Shown here: positions 56,001 to 64,000 of the stretch, in pieces | Numbering within the stretch: the stretch's first letter is position 1 | Layout of the letters: each line of letters opens with the position of its first letter | Origin: Phytohabitans kaempferiae | GTDB lineage: Bacteria > Actinomycetota > Actinomycetes > Mycobacteriales > Micromonosporaceae | Direction of reading: 5' to 3' | DNA length: 64,000 nucleotides | Assembly: GCF_042433955.1 (NCBI RefSeq) | Contig: NZ_JBHLUH010000021.1 | Coordinates: forward strand, 1 to 64,000 | Position numbers and translations under genes: made by a program | The notes under the pieces: generated by a model | Seen by the model: only the letters and a program-made list of their open reading frames with translations | Told to the model about the DNA's origin: nothing | Databases searched by the model: none

Positions 56001-57225
56001 GGTCGAGCTCCGCTCGGATGTCTTGGAACGCGGTGTAGTTGGCGATCACTTCGAGCCGGCCCGGCGGCACCGACTGCACCGCCTCGCCGAAGGTACGTAC
56101 GTGCCGGAAGGGCACGTCGTTCACCTCCAGGCGTACGGCGAGGTCGTACGCCCGGTCGCCCGTGATCAGCACCTGGCGGCCGCGAAGCGGGCTGAAGTCG
56201 ACGTCGAACAGCCACGACGTGTCGAGGCCGTCGGGGTCGCGGGCGTTGATGGAGAGCAGTGTGGGCGCCTCGTCAGCCATGTCGAACGCCTCCAGCCAGC
56301 TCGCCGGGTTTTTCGCGAGCAGCAGTCGGATGTTGCGGCCGTCGCGCGCCACTTGGGCGTAGCGGCCGGCGACCGAGGCGACCGTGGAGAGGCGGGAGAC
56401 CGCGTCGGTCGGGCGCACCCCGAACTGGGCGGCGACCGCCAGCGCGGTGGCCGCGTTGCCGAGGTTGACCCGGCCGGGGAGCTGGAGCGAGATCTTGTGC
56501 CAGGCGCCGCGCGGATCGACCACGCCGTCGTCCTCCACCACCCACTGAGGTACGGGACGGCGCAGCGAGCAGCCGGTGCACCACCACTGGTCGGCCTGGC
56601 GCTCGATCGGCGAGCCGCACTCGGGACAAACCCACGAGTCGTCATGCCACCGCTGGCCCGCGCTAAACCAGGTGACGGCCGGCGAACCGGAGGCGGCCCA
56701 GACCACCATCGGGTCGTCGGCGTTGGCGACCACGTACACACCGGGGTGCTCGGCGAGCGTGGTGCGCCACATCTGGGCCATCATCGCGACCTCTTTGGCC
56801 CGGTCGAGCTGGTCGCGCGAGAGGTTGAGGAGCGCCACCACGCGCGGCTCGGTGGCGACCAGCACCTTCGGCAGGTAGTGCTCGTCGACCTCGAGCACCG
56901 CGTACGGCGTCTGGCCGGCCTTGGCGAGCGCCGAGGTGTGGCCGGTCGGCATGTTGGCACCGAAGCCGTTGGTGGCGACCGGACCGAGCACGCCCACCGC
57001 CGCGGCGGCGAGGCGGGTCGTGGTGGTCTTGCCGTTGGTGCCAGAGATCAGCGCGATCGCGCGCCCCGCGGCCAGGTGGGCGAGGAGGTCGGGGTCGATC
57101 TTCAGGCCGATCCAGCCGCCGATGACCGAGCCGTCGCCGCGCCCAGCCGCCCGTGACAGGGCGGCCGCAGTGCGGGAGACCGAGCTGGCGACCTTGGCCC
57201 GGAGGGGCATCTTGCCGTCCGTCAC
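55990..57225 (-). CDS. murT: MurT, lipid II isoglutaminyl synthase
   Basis: 411 residues. Mur ligase fold: P-loop SGTNGKTTTTRLAA (about 60-73), LEVDEHYLP and a zinc ribbon CPECGS ... CTGCS (about 200-220) as in MurT. The C-terminal DUF1727 domain has DTSWLFDVDFSPL and RAYDLAVRLEV. It forms the first gene of an operon with gatD and a VTT protein. The GTG start lies 7 bases after TAACCT on the minus strand and is probably leaderless. It is divergent from the NlpC/P60 gene. Confidence 0.95.
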   Translation of the reverse strand: MTDGKMPLRAKVASSVSRTAAALSRAAGRGDGSVIGGWIGLKIDPDLLAHLAAGRAIALISGTNGKTTTTRLAAAAVGVLGPVATNGFGANMPTGHTSALAKAGQTPYAVLEVDEHYLPKVLVATEPRVVALLNLSRDQLDRAKEVAMMAQMWRTTLAEHPGVYVVANADDPMVVWAASGSPAVTWFSAGQRWHDDSWVCPECGSPIERQADQWWCTGCSLRRPVPQWVVEDDGVVDPRGAWHKISLQLPGRVNLGNAATALAVAAQFGVRPTDAVSRLSTVASVAGRYAQVARDGRNIRLLLAKNPASWLEAFDMADEAPTLLSINARDPDGLDTSWLFDVDFSPLRGRQVLITGDRAYDLAVRLEVNDVPFRHVRTFGEAVQSVPPGRLEVIANYTAFQDIRAELDRVL

Positions 57226-57552
57226 GGAGGCGAGGTTACCAACGCCGACTGGATCTCCACTGACCGAGCGAAGCAGGGGACCGCCGAAATCGCCCTGCTA
57301 GCGCCTCGGCCGGCGAGGGGCGTCGCGGCGGCGTCGGTACGGCGCGATGTGTGTGGGGATACTCACGGTGACCGATCCACGCAGCGTGATTCCTGGTACG
57401 ACGCAGCGTCGCGACAATTGGGACGCTGCCCTTAACGACCACTCATTCGTCGGCGTGCCAAATTCGCTCCGCAAGATCGCGGTAACCCTGCGTCGATCAG
57501 GGCATCCGCTACAAAGTTTGAGCCGGGTCATCGCCCGGCCGCACCGCCGGGA

Positions 57553-57748
57553 CACGCCGAGCCCTGCCCACCCGTCCGGTGCGTACCCCTGGAGGAACGC
57601 AACGGCACTGCGGGCAGGGACGGGGGACCCAGGATCGTGGTCCCGACCCCGCCGGGGATACCCGGCCGGGTGAGGCCTTGGGGTGAAGCCGCCACGGCGG
57701 CCGGGCAATCCTTCCCGCCCGAACCCGACAGCTCACCTCGCAGGCGTG
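57553..57748 (+). ncRNA. ydaO/yuaA-type cyclic-di-AMP riboswitch
   Basis: The leader begins CACGCCGAGCCCTG and ends GAACCCGACAGCTCACCTCG then CAGGCGTG. CACGCC (57553-57558) and GGCGTG (57743-57748) form the closing P1 stem. The 3' block GACAGCT...CGCAGGCG is characteristic of this riboswitch in actinobacteria, where it precedes secreted cell-wall hydrolase genes, as here. Three bases after P1 comes the ribosome site GGAGGG. Expected behaviour: c-di-AMP binding turns expression down. The 57226-57552 part upstream holds no gene I can support. Confidence 0.8.
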
Positions 57749-57765
57749 CCGGAGGGACATCGACC

Positions 57766-58587
57766 GTGCACGAACTCCGTTCGGGTCGGCACAGGCTGCC
57801 CGCGAAACGCCGAGCCGGCCGGCTCGCGCTCGCCGTCGGGATCTGCGTGTGCGCCGGCCAGCTCATGGCCGGCCCGGCACACGCCGAAGCCACGCCCGCG
57901 CCGACCACCAGCACCGCCACCGCGCCGGCCGCCGCGTCGGTCACGCCGAAGGTGGCGCTCCAGCCAAGCACCACGCGCCTGCCGTGGGGCTCGACGCTCA
58001 TGATCACCGCCACGATCACCGACCCGAGCACCGGCAAGGGCGTGTGGGGCGGCTCCGTCCAGTTTCAGGTATGGAAGGGGAAGTGGGTCAGCACCGGGAC
58101 CCGCCCCGTGTACTCCACCGGCAAGTCCATCCTCTCCATCCGCCCGTTCGAGGCGCGGATGTACCGGGCCGTGTACAGCGGGCGCGGGCCGTACAAGGGT
58201 CTGACCACCGGGGAGATCCGGGTCGACATCGTCCCCAGCCGGGCGAAGGTGCTCGCCGAGGCGCAGAAGCACGTGGGCAAGCCCTACCGCTTCGGCGCCG
58301 CCGGGCCGTCCGCCTTCGACTGCTCCGGCTACACCAAGTACGTGTACCGGGTCGCCACCGGCAAGGTGCTCCCGCACAAGGCGAACGACCAGCAGCGTGT
58401 CGGCACCGGCGTGGCCAAGAACAAGGTGCTCCCCGGCGACCTGATCGTGATCCGCTCCGGCTCGTACGGCACGCACGTGGGCATCTACGCCGGCGGCGGC
58501 TACATGTACGACTCGCCGCGCCCGGGCGTGCGGGTCGGCAAGCACAAGATCTGGTCCTCCAACTACGTGGTGCGCCGGCTGGCCTGA
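57766..58587 (+). CDS. Secreted NlpC/P60 peptidoglycan hydrolase
   Basis: 273 residues from the GTG at 57766 (GGAGGG upstream). Signal peptide about 1-43 (ends AHAE). An Ig-like/beta-sandwich domain (about 65-155, WGSTLMITATITDPSTGKGV) precedes the NlpC/P60 domain: Cys in FDCSGYTKYVYRVATG, His in GTHVGIYAGGGYMYDSP. It cleaves D-Glu to diamino-acid bonds in stem peptides. Control by the preceding c-di-AMP riboswitch ties it to wall and turgor homeostasis. Confidence 0.92.
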   Translation: MHELRSGRHRLPAKRRAGRLALAVGICVCAGQLMAGPAHAEATPAPTTSTATAPAAASVTPKVALQPSTTRLPWGSTLMITATITDPSTGKGVWGGSVQFQVWKGKWVSTGTRPVYSTGKSILSIRPFEARMYRAVYSGRGPYKGLTTGEIRVDIVPSRAKVLAEAQKHVGKPYRFGAAGPSAFDCSGYTKYVYRVATGKVLPHKANDQQRVGTGVAKNKVLPGDLIVIRSGSYGTHVGIYAGGGYMYDSPRPGVRVGKHKIWSSNYVVRRLA

Positions 58588-58645
58588 CCCCGCGCCTCTG
58601 CCCTCCACTTTCCTCCCCACCCCCCATAGCAACCCCCGTCCCCCC

Positions 58646-58691
58646 AACGATCCAGGGCAAGCCCGTCCGGGTTTGCCCTGGATCGTTTTTT
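58646..58691 (+). terminator. Strong rho-independent terminator
   Basis: A 19-bp stem (58646-58664 with 58669-58687, one G-T pair) is followed by a T-run (58686-58691). It separates the NlpC/P60 unit from the dcw cluster. Confidence 0.92.
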
Positions 58692-58801
58692 GGCCCGGTA
58701 GGTGGCACCAGCTTGTCGCCATCCAGACCCTCCACCGCGCTCCACCGCATTTGACGTGCGGTTTTGTCAAGGGGGTCACCCCAGTAACGCTGCGATTCCG
58801 G

Positions 58802-58841
58802 TTGCGAGTGGAGGGAAGTGGAGTACAGTGGGGCGCAGTGG
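58802..58841 (+). promoter_or_regulatory. mraZ promoter with four GTGG boxes at 10-bp spacing
   Basis: AGTGG pentamers place GTGG at 58808, 58818, 58828 and 58838, exactly 10 bp apart. MraZ binds tandem G-rich repeats of this kind in its own promoter. TTGCGA (58802-58807) and TACAGT (58824-58829), 16 bp apart, fit -35 and -10, so the boxes cover the promoter and would block it. Confidence 0.7.
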
Positions 58842-58922
58842 CAGGGTTACTCACCGGAGGGACCCGCCGGCCCCGGGGGATAGCGGCTCCGCGAAAGCCG
58901 CGAAAGGCGAGGGGGTGGGCCG

Positions 58923-59354
58923 ATGTTTCTCGGCACCCATACCCCCCGCCTGGACGAAAAGGGCCGGTTGATCCTTCCGGCGAAGTTTCGGGACGAGCTG
59001 GCGGGAGGTGTCGTGATCACCAAAGGGCAGGAGCGCTGCCTCTACGTCTTCCCGACGCCGGAGTTCCAGCGGATCGCGAGCCAGTTGCGCGAGACGCCGA
59101 TGACGCACAAGGCGGCTCGGGCCTACAGCCGGGTGTTCTTCGCGAGTGCCCACGACGAGGTGCCCGACAAGCAGGGCCGGGTGACGATCCCGGGCCACCT
59201 GCGGGAGTACGCCGGGCTGAGCCGTGAACTCGTCGTGATCGGGGCGAGCACCAGGGTTGAGATCTGGGACAAGCAAGCGTGGGACACCTACCTCGCGGAG
59301 AGCGAAGACGACTTCGCCGGCATCGAGGAGGGGGTGCTGCCCGGAGGACTGTAA
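58923..59354 (+). CDS. mraZ: MraZ, transcriptional regulator of the dcw cluster
   Basis: 143 residues. Two SpoVT-AbrB-like halves: the N-terminal MFLGTHTPRLDEKGRLILPA with DEKGRL, and the second half DEVPDKQGRVTIPGHLREYA with DKQGRV. It forms dodecameric rings and represses its own cluster through the GTGG boxes upstream. First gene of the dcw cluster. Confidence 0.97.
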   Translation: MFLGTHTPRLDEKGRLILPAKFRDELAGGVVITKGQERCLYVFPTPEFQRIASQLRETPMTHKAARAYSRVFFASAHDEVPDKQGRVTIPGHLREYAGLSRELVVIGASTRVEIWDKQAWDTYLAESEDDFAGIEEGVLPGGL

Positions 59355-59544
59355 GGGCTGGCGGACGCCGTACTGCGAGATCTCCAGCCGCTCCTGCTCC
59401 TGACATCTCTTCCCCGATGCCAGGCGCGTCCCGGCCTCCCCGCGAAGGAGGCTCACGGAAGGGCGGATGGGGATCTGGCAGTACGGCGCACGGTTCTTCA
59501 GGCTCCGGGCGCAGGTGCACACGGGCGGGTCACTGGGGGTCGAG

Positions 59545-60516
59545 ATGGGGGAGCTGCGCGGTACGCACGTACCGGTGCTGCTGGAGCGGTGCCTCGCGCT
59601 GCTCGCGCCCGCCCTCGACCAGGGTGACCGCACCACCGTGCACGTCGACGCCACGCTCGGTCTCGGCGGCCACGCCGAGGCAGTCCTCCAGGCGCACCCC
59701 CGGACCGTCCTGATCGGACTCGACCGGGACCGGGAGGCCCTGGCGCACGCCCGCGCCCGGCTGGAGCCGTTCGCCGACCGGGTCCACCTGGTGCACGCGG
59801 TCTACGACGAGCTGCCCGAGGTGCTCGACCGGCTGGGTCACCCGCTGGTCGACGGGGTGCTCTTCGACCTCGGCGTCTCCTCTCTGCAGCTCGACGCGCC
59901 CGACCGCGGGTTCGCCTACGCGCGGGACGCGCCGCTGGACATGCGCATGGACCAGACCCGCGGCCGCACGGCCGAAGAGGTCGTCAACACGTACGAGGCG
60001 CCCGAACTGGCCCGGGTGCTGAGGGTGTACGGCGAGGAGAAGTTCGCCGCGCGGATCGCCGCGTCGATCGTGCGGGAGCGGGCGAAGGAGCCCATCACCT
60101 CGTCGGCACGGCTGGCCACGCTGGTGCGGGACGCGATACCCGCGCCAGCCAGACGAACTGGCGGAAACCCGGCTAAGAGGACGTTTCAGGCACTGCGTAT
60201 CGAGGTAAATGGCGAGCTGGCCGCGCTGGAATCGGCGCTGCCGGCCGCGCTCGACGCTCTCGCGCCGGGCGGCCGCATGGTGATCCTCTCCTACCACTCG
60301 CTGGAGGACCGGATCACCAAGCGGGCGCTCGCCGCACGGGCACGGAGCACCGGGCCGGTCGACCTGCCGGTCGAACTGCCCGGCACCGGGCCGACGCTGC
60401 GGCTGCTCAGCCGCGGCGCCGAGCTCCCGAGCGAGCAGGAGGTCGCGGAAAACCCGCGCGCCGCATCGGTGCGGCTGCGGGCCGCGGCCCGGATCGAAGA
60501 GGGGGAGGGGACATGA
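59545..60516 (+). CDS. rsmH: RsmH, 16S rRNA m4C1402 methyltransferase
   Basis: 323 residues from ATG 59545 (GGGGG upstream; MGELRGTHVPVLLERCLALL is the usual start); a longer start at 59467 with GGAAGGG is possible. Features: DATLGLGGHAEAVL (SAM loop), GLDRDREALAHA, LFDLGVSSLQLDAPDRGFAY and VILSYHSLEDRITK. It methylates N4 of C1402 in 16S rRNA. Overlaps ftsL-like by 4 bp (ATGA). Confidence 0.95.
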   Translation: MGELRGTHVPVLLERCLALLAPALDQGDRTTVHVDATLGLGGHAEAVLQAHPRTVLIGLDRDREALAHARARLEPFADRVHLVHAVYDELPEVLDRLGHPLVDGVLFDLGVSSLQLDAPDRGFAYARDAPLDMRMDQTRGRTAEEVVNTYEAPELARVLRVYGEEKFAARIAASIVRERAKEPITSSARLATLVRDAIPAPARRTGGNPAKRTFQALRIEVNGELAALESALPAALDALAPGGRMVILSYHSLEDRITKRALAARARSTGPVDLPVELPGTGPTLRLLSRGAELPSEQEVAENPRAASVRLRAAARIEEGEGT

Positions 60517-61151
60517 ACGCCAGCAAGCGATACACGCCGCGGTCGGGGGGCCGGACCACGGCGCGTGAGGAGCGGCAGGAGCATCGGACGGTCGGCAACA
60601 CCGCGCTGAAGGCGGAGCCCGTCAAGGGGGAGGCGCTCAAGGCGGAGCCGGGGGGCTCCACGCGCGAGCGCAAGGTGGGGGTGCCGTGGCTGCGGGTCGC
60701 GCCGCCGCTGCCGGTGACCGTGCCGCGGGCGCCGTTCATCGCGCTGATCCTGGTCGTGGTGGTCGGCGGTGTGCTGGGCATCCTCGTGGTCAACACCAAG
60801 ATCAACGAGAACGCCTTCCGGCTGACCGAGCTGCGCCAGCGGCAGTCCGCGCTGGACGTGCGGGAGCAGCAGCTCAAGCAGCAGATCGCCCGCTCCGAAG
60901 ACCCGGGCAGCCTGATCGCGGCGGCCCGCAAGCAGGGTCTCGTGCAGGGCAAGCCGGTGCAGATCCGGCTGCCCGACGGCCGGCTGACCGGGATGATGGT
61001 GCCCGCCACCGACGCGCCGTCGATCACCAGCCAGCAGGACGCGGGCACCGGCCAGCAGGGCACCGCGGGCGACCAGTCCGGCGACACCGGGCAGGGGACC
61101 GGGGGCACCGACCGGCTGACCCCGGGCGACGACACACAGGCGACAGGGTAG
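60513..61151 (+). CDS. FtsL-like divisome protein
   Basis: 212 residues. A basic cytoplasmic N-terminus (about 1-70) precedes one membrane helix (about 75-95) and a coiled coil (NTKINENAFRLTELRQRQSA, LDVREQQLKQQIA) in the extracytoplasmic part, then a Gln/Gly/Thr/Asp-rich tail. Position between rsmH and the class B PBP, and the single helix plus coiled coil, identify it as FtsL-like; FtsL sequences are poorly conserved. It helps recruit FtsQ, FtsB and the septal synthase. Confidence 0.85.
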   Translation: MNASKRYTPRSGGRTTAREERQEHRTVGNTALKAEPVKGEALKAEPGGSTRERKVGVPWLRVAPPLPVTVPRAPFIALILVVVVGGVLGILVVNTKINENAFRLTELRQRQSALDVREQQLKQQIARSEDPGSLIAAARKQGLVQGKPVQIRLPDGRLTGMMVPATDAPSITSQQDAGTGQQGTAGDQSGDTGQGTGGTDRLTPGDDTQATG

Positions 61152-61157
61152 GTAACC

Positions 61158-63560
61158 ATGCCGCAGCGGCCGCCCGGGTCCTCCGGGTCCGGTCCTCGCG
61201 GAGCGGGCACGCGCCGCGACGACCAGCGTCCCGAGGAGAGCGCGCCGCGCCGGGGGGCGGACGAAGGGCGGGCCGAGCCGAGGCGTGGTTCGGCCCGGCC
61301 CGCCGACGCCGCCGAGCCGCGCGCCGCCTCCCGCCGTCCGGCACCGCCACGCGGCGGCAAGCCGGAGGAGGACAGGCCGGCGGAGCGCGGCTTCGGCATC
61401 TCCGAGGCACGCGCGTACACCCCGCGTGGCCGTACCGTGCGTGAGCGGACACCGCGCGGCGGGCGGACGGCCGACCCGTTCCGCCCCGCGCTCCAGGTGG
61501 TCGAGGGGGGCAAGCCGCGCATCGCCCGGCGCCGCCCCACGGCCGAGCCGGAGCGGGAGGCACGCGGCGGCAGCCGCCAGCGGGCCGAGCCGGCGGCGGG
61601 CCGCACCGAGACCCCGACAAGGGTCACGCGGAAGGCCACCACGCCGGGCGTACCAACGCCACGAAAGCGCACGACGGCGGCGAAGGCGGCGAAGGCGGCC
61701 GCGGCCGGCGGTGCTCTGGGCGCTGCCCGCCGGGTCGCCGGGCCGCGGCGCGGCGAACAGCGCAGGCAAGGCGGTAAGGCGACGCCGCCGCGCAAGAAGG
61801 CGCCCGCGCCGCCGCGACGCCCGCCGCGGCTGATGGACCAGCGGCGGCGGCTGCGCCTGGGCACGGTGCTGGCGCTGACGCTCTTCGCCACGATCGGCAT
61901 CCGGCTGGTGACGATCCAGTTCACCGACTCGCCGGCCTTCGCCGAGCGGGGGCTGCTCGACCGGCTCGCCACCGAGGAGCTGCCCGCGCCGCGGGGCGCG
62001 ATCTACGACCGCAACGGGTCGGTGCTCGCGCACAGCGTCGAGGCGCGGTTCGTGGCGGTCGACCCCGAGCTCGTCCGCGACCCGAAAACGACCGCGGCCG
62101 CGCTCTCCCCGCTGCTCGGCGTGCCGCAGTCGGAGCTGCTGCCCAAGCTCGCCAAGCGCAAGCAGCCCGGCGGGGGCGCGTCCCGCTTCGAGTACCTGGC
62201 CCGCGGCGTGGACATCGCGGTCGCCGACCGGGTCGCCGCGCTCAAGCTGCCCGAGTTGATCGTGCGCCGGGACGAGCGGCGGGAGTGGCCCGGTGCCGAC
62301 CTGGCCGCGAGCATCATCGGCTTCACCAGCCCCGACCTCAACGGGCTCGAAGGGCTGGAGGCGCGCTACGACGAGCTGCTGCGCGGGGTCAATGGCAAGC
62401 GGGTCTTCGAGGTGGGGCAGGGCTCGCTCAACGCCGCCATCCCGGGCGGCTACCACCGGGAGACCGAGGCGCAGCCGGGCAGCTCGCTCCAGCTCACGAT
62501 CGACCGCGACCTCCAGTTCATGGTGCAGCGGGCACTCGCCGAGCGGATGGCGCAGGCGAAGGCGTACACGGGCGCGGCGGTGGTGATGGACGCGCACACC
62601 GGCGAGGTGCTCGCGCAGGCCAGCTACCCGACGTACGACGCGGCCCGACCGCTGAAGGTCAAGCCGGAGCACCGCGAGGACACGGCGACCAGCTTCGTGG
62701 TCGACCCCGGCTCGGTGCACAAGGCGATCACCGTGGGCGCGGCGCTCCAGGAGGGCGCGGTCAAGCCCGAGGACACGTTCATGGTGGGGCCGCGCGTGCG
62801 CAAGGGCGACCAGTGGTTCAAGGACACGCACACCAACTGGACGCCCCAGCGGATGACCATCCCGGGCATCCTCGCGTACTCCTCCAACGTCGGCACGATC
62901 GCGATCGCCGACAAGCTGGGCAAGGAGAAGCTGTACGAGTACCAGAAGAAGTTCGGTCTGGGCACGGCGACCGGCGTGGGCGTACCGGGCGAGGCGGACG
63001 GCATGCTGCTCGCGCCGGAGAAGTGGAGCGGCTCGGCGGCCGGCTCGGTGCCGATCGGCCACAGCGTCGCGGTGACGCCGCTCCAGATGGCGGCGGCGTA
63101 CGCGGCGATCGCCAACGACGGCACCTGGGTCCAGCCGCAACTGGTGCGGGAGACCATCACGCCGGAGGGCGAGCGCACGCGGTCCGCGCCGCCCACGACC
63201 CGCCAGGTGCTCAGCCCGGAAAACGCCCGCGCGCTCCGCGAGATGCTGGAGGCCGTGATCGTGGTCGACGACGCCACCGGCCGGCAGGCCGCGGTCGAGG
63301 GCTACCGGGTCGCGGGCAAGACCGGCACCGGCTCGCGCGTGGTCGACGGCAAGTACACCTCCGGCGCGGTCGCCTCGTTCGTCGGCATGGCGCCGGCGGA
63401 GAACCCGCGCTACGTCATCGCGGTCTTCGCGCACACGCCGGGCGGCGGGGGCGGCGAGGTCACCGCGCCGGCGTTCTCGGCCATGATGTCGTATGCGCTC
63501 ACCCGGTACGGGGTACCGGTGAGCAGCGGGAAGCCGCCGAAGTTTGTCGTCTACCCCTGA
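61158..63560 (+). CDS. ftsI: FtsI, septal peptidoglycan transpeptidase (class B PBP)
   Basis: 800 residues, longer than the usual 550-680 of most FtsI because of a ~225-residue basic, Pro/Arg-rich cytoplasmic extension. One membrane helix (about 234-255), the PBP dimer domain (to about 440), then the transpeptidase: Ser-x-x-Lys in DPGSVHKAITVG, Ser-x-Asn in AYSSNVGTIA and Lys-Thr-Gly in VAGKTGTGSR. It cross-links septal peptidoglycan. Start ATG 61158 lies 6 bp after the ftsL-like gene. Confidence 0.95.
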   Translation: MPQRPPGSSGSGPRGAGTRRDDQRPEESAPRRGADEGRAEPRRGSARPADAAEPRAASRRPAPPRGGKPEEDRPAERGFGISEARAYTPRGRTVRERTPRGGRTADPFRPALQVVEGGKPRIARRRPTAEPEREARGGSRQRAEPAAGRTETPTRVTRKATTPGVPTPRKRTTAAKAAKAAAAGGALGAARRVAGPRRGEQRRQGGKATPPRKKAPAPPRRPPRLMDQRRRLRLGTVLALTLFATIGIRLVTIQFTDSPAFAERGLLDRLATEELPAPRGAIYDRNGSVLAHSVEARFVAVDPELVRDPKTTAAALSPLLGVPQSELLPKLAKRKQPGGGASRFEYLARGVDIAVADRVAALKLPELIVRRDERREWPGADLAASIIGFTSPDLNGLEGLEARYDELLRGVNGKRVFEVGQGSLNAAIPGGYHRETEAQPGSSLQLTIDRDLQFMVQRALAERMAQAKAYTGAAVVMDAHTGEVLAQASYPTYDAARPLKVKPEHREDTATSFVVDPGSVHKAITVGAALQEGAVKPEDTFMVGPRVRKGDQWFKDTHTNWTPQRMTIPGILAYSSNVGTIAIADKLGKEKLYEYQKKFGLGTATGVGVPGEADGMLLAPEKWSGSAAGSVPIGHSVAVTPLQMAAAYAAIANDGTWVQPQLVRETITPEGERTRSAPPTTRQVLSPENARALREMLEAVIVVDDATGRQAAVEGYRVAGKTGTGSRVVDGKYTSGAVASFVGMAPAENPRYVIAVFAHTPGGGGGEVTAPAFSAMMSYALTRYGVPVSSGKPPKFVVYP

Positions 63561-63614
63561 ACCGCCGGACGTGCTGTGCGGCCGGCGAGCCGCCAACCGG
63601 TAGGGTCTGACGCC

Positions 63615-64000
63615 GTGCCTGGCAATCTCCGTCCGCAGACGGTGACACCGCGGTCCCTGGCCGGCCTCGCGGCGCTGGTCGGCGCAAAAGTGCTGGTCAG
63701 TGGCGGTGAGGCTGATCCGCGAGTCAGCGGTGTGACGCACGCGAGCGGCGACGTGCGCCCCGGCGACCTGTACGCCGCACTGCCCGGCGCCCGGCGTCAC
63801 GGGAGCGAGTTCGTGGCCGCCGCGGCACGTGCCGGCGCGGTCGCGGTGCTCACCGATCCGGCCGGTGCCGGTGCGGCCGCCGAGGCGGGGCTGCCGGCGA
63901 TCGTGGTGGAGCAGCCGCGCGAGGCGCTCGGTCCGGTCGCCGCCGCGGTCTACGGCGACCCCACCGCCGCCCTCACCGTCATCGGCGTGACCGGCACGGC
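63615..64000 (+). CDS. murE: MurE, UDP-MurNAc-tripeptide synthetase, cut by the window end
   Basis: The first ~128 codons are present from the GTG at 63615, 8 bases after TAGGGT (leaderless). The N-terminal Mur ligase domain has the MurE pattern GVTHASGDVRPGDLYAALPG, followed by HGSEFVAAAARAGAVAVLTD, and VIGVTGTA, which is the beginning of the P-loop GVTGTNGKT. The rest lies beyond 64000. It adds the diamino acid to UDP-MurNAc-dipeptide. Confidence 0.95.
   Translation, partial: MPGNLRPQTVTPRSLAGLAALVGAKVLVSGGEADPRVSGVTHASGDVRPGDLYAALPGARRHGSEFVAAAARAGAVAVLTDPAGAGAAAEAGLPAIVVEQPREALGPVAAAVYGDPTAALTVIGVTGT

Noticed and set aside
60291..63800. A long minus-strand open frame across rsmH, ftsL and ftsI
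   Set aside because: Shadow of high-GC dcw genes with unmistakable products on the plus strand.

Overview
The window is chromosomal DNA from a high-GC Gram-positive filamentous actinomycete, most likely of the Micromonosporaceae type. The grounds are very high GC with strong third-position bias, GTG starts, many apparently leaderless genes, SigE-type sigma/anti-sigma pairs, secreted polysaccharide-active enzymes (pectate lyase, AA10 LPMO with a chitin-binding domain), MurT/GatD, and a dcw cluster in actinobacterial order (mraZ-rsmH-ftsL-like-ftsI-murE). The genus is inference. I see no rRNA, tRNA, CRISPR array, complete insertion sequence or prophage.

1-7.4 kb: a secreted pectate lyase is followed by a 1.4 kb scar holding a DNRLRE-type fragment, 33-bp inverted repeats, one copy of a dispersed palindromic repeat, and the C-terminal end of a broken OmpR-type response regulator. 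Next comes a two-component locus: acidic secreted protein, histidine kinase, response regulator, aminoglycoside-phosphotransferase-like protein and a second Ser/Asp-rich secreted protein. Three places in this locus carry the same operator-like array, a CTCAY-type pentamer repeated three times at exactly 11-bp spacing. This is the most original signal in the window.

7.5-16.6 kb: a GT39-type membrane glycosyltransferase, a PadR/membrane protein/quinone oxidoreductase operon, a small CC-motif protein behind a MerR-type promoter, YnfA, a PrsW-type protease operon, a Ppx/GppA phosphatase and an RsbA-like MEDS-ATPase regulator. 16.8-28.8 kb: secreted and lipid-anchored proteins (LPMO, DUF305, PhoD phosphatase with a repeat protein, DUF3152 protease, small ThuA lipoprotein, solute-binding lipoprotein, serine hydrolase) plus a SigE-type sigma/anti-sigma pair.

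28.9-36.1 kb: a 1,941-residue multidomain secreted protein (ThuA, glucose/sorbosone dehydrogenase, PKD, CBM6, laminin-G-like, OmpL47-like and FIMAH modules) heads a three-gene cell-surface operon. 36.1-53.8 kb: lysoplasmalogenase, a P-loop kinase, an NDH-2-like oxidoreductase with an apparent frameshift divergent from an HxlR regulator, a MITE-like element, DsbA-like and NhaA proteins, an MFS exporter, a methyltransferase, a second sigma factor/CU044_5270-type pair, an LLM monooxygenase/FMN reductase operon, nitronate monooxygenase, DUF427, PemK/MazF-like, serpin and C39-type genes.

54-64 kb: cell-envelope core. TVP38-gatD-murT (minus strand) is divergent from a secreted NlpC/P60 hydrolase preceded by a ydaO-type cyclic-di-AMP riboswitch. 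A strong terminator and an mraZ promoter overlapped by four GTGG boxes then lead into the dcw cluster, which runs off the end inside murE.

Many genes have a TANNNT -10 hexamer 6-8 bases before the start codon and no Shine-Dalgarno, so they are predicted to be leaderless. Broken regulator fragments (OmpR, LacI, Lrp/AsnC) lie in the gene-poor stretches.
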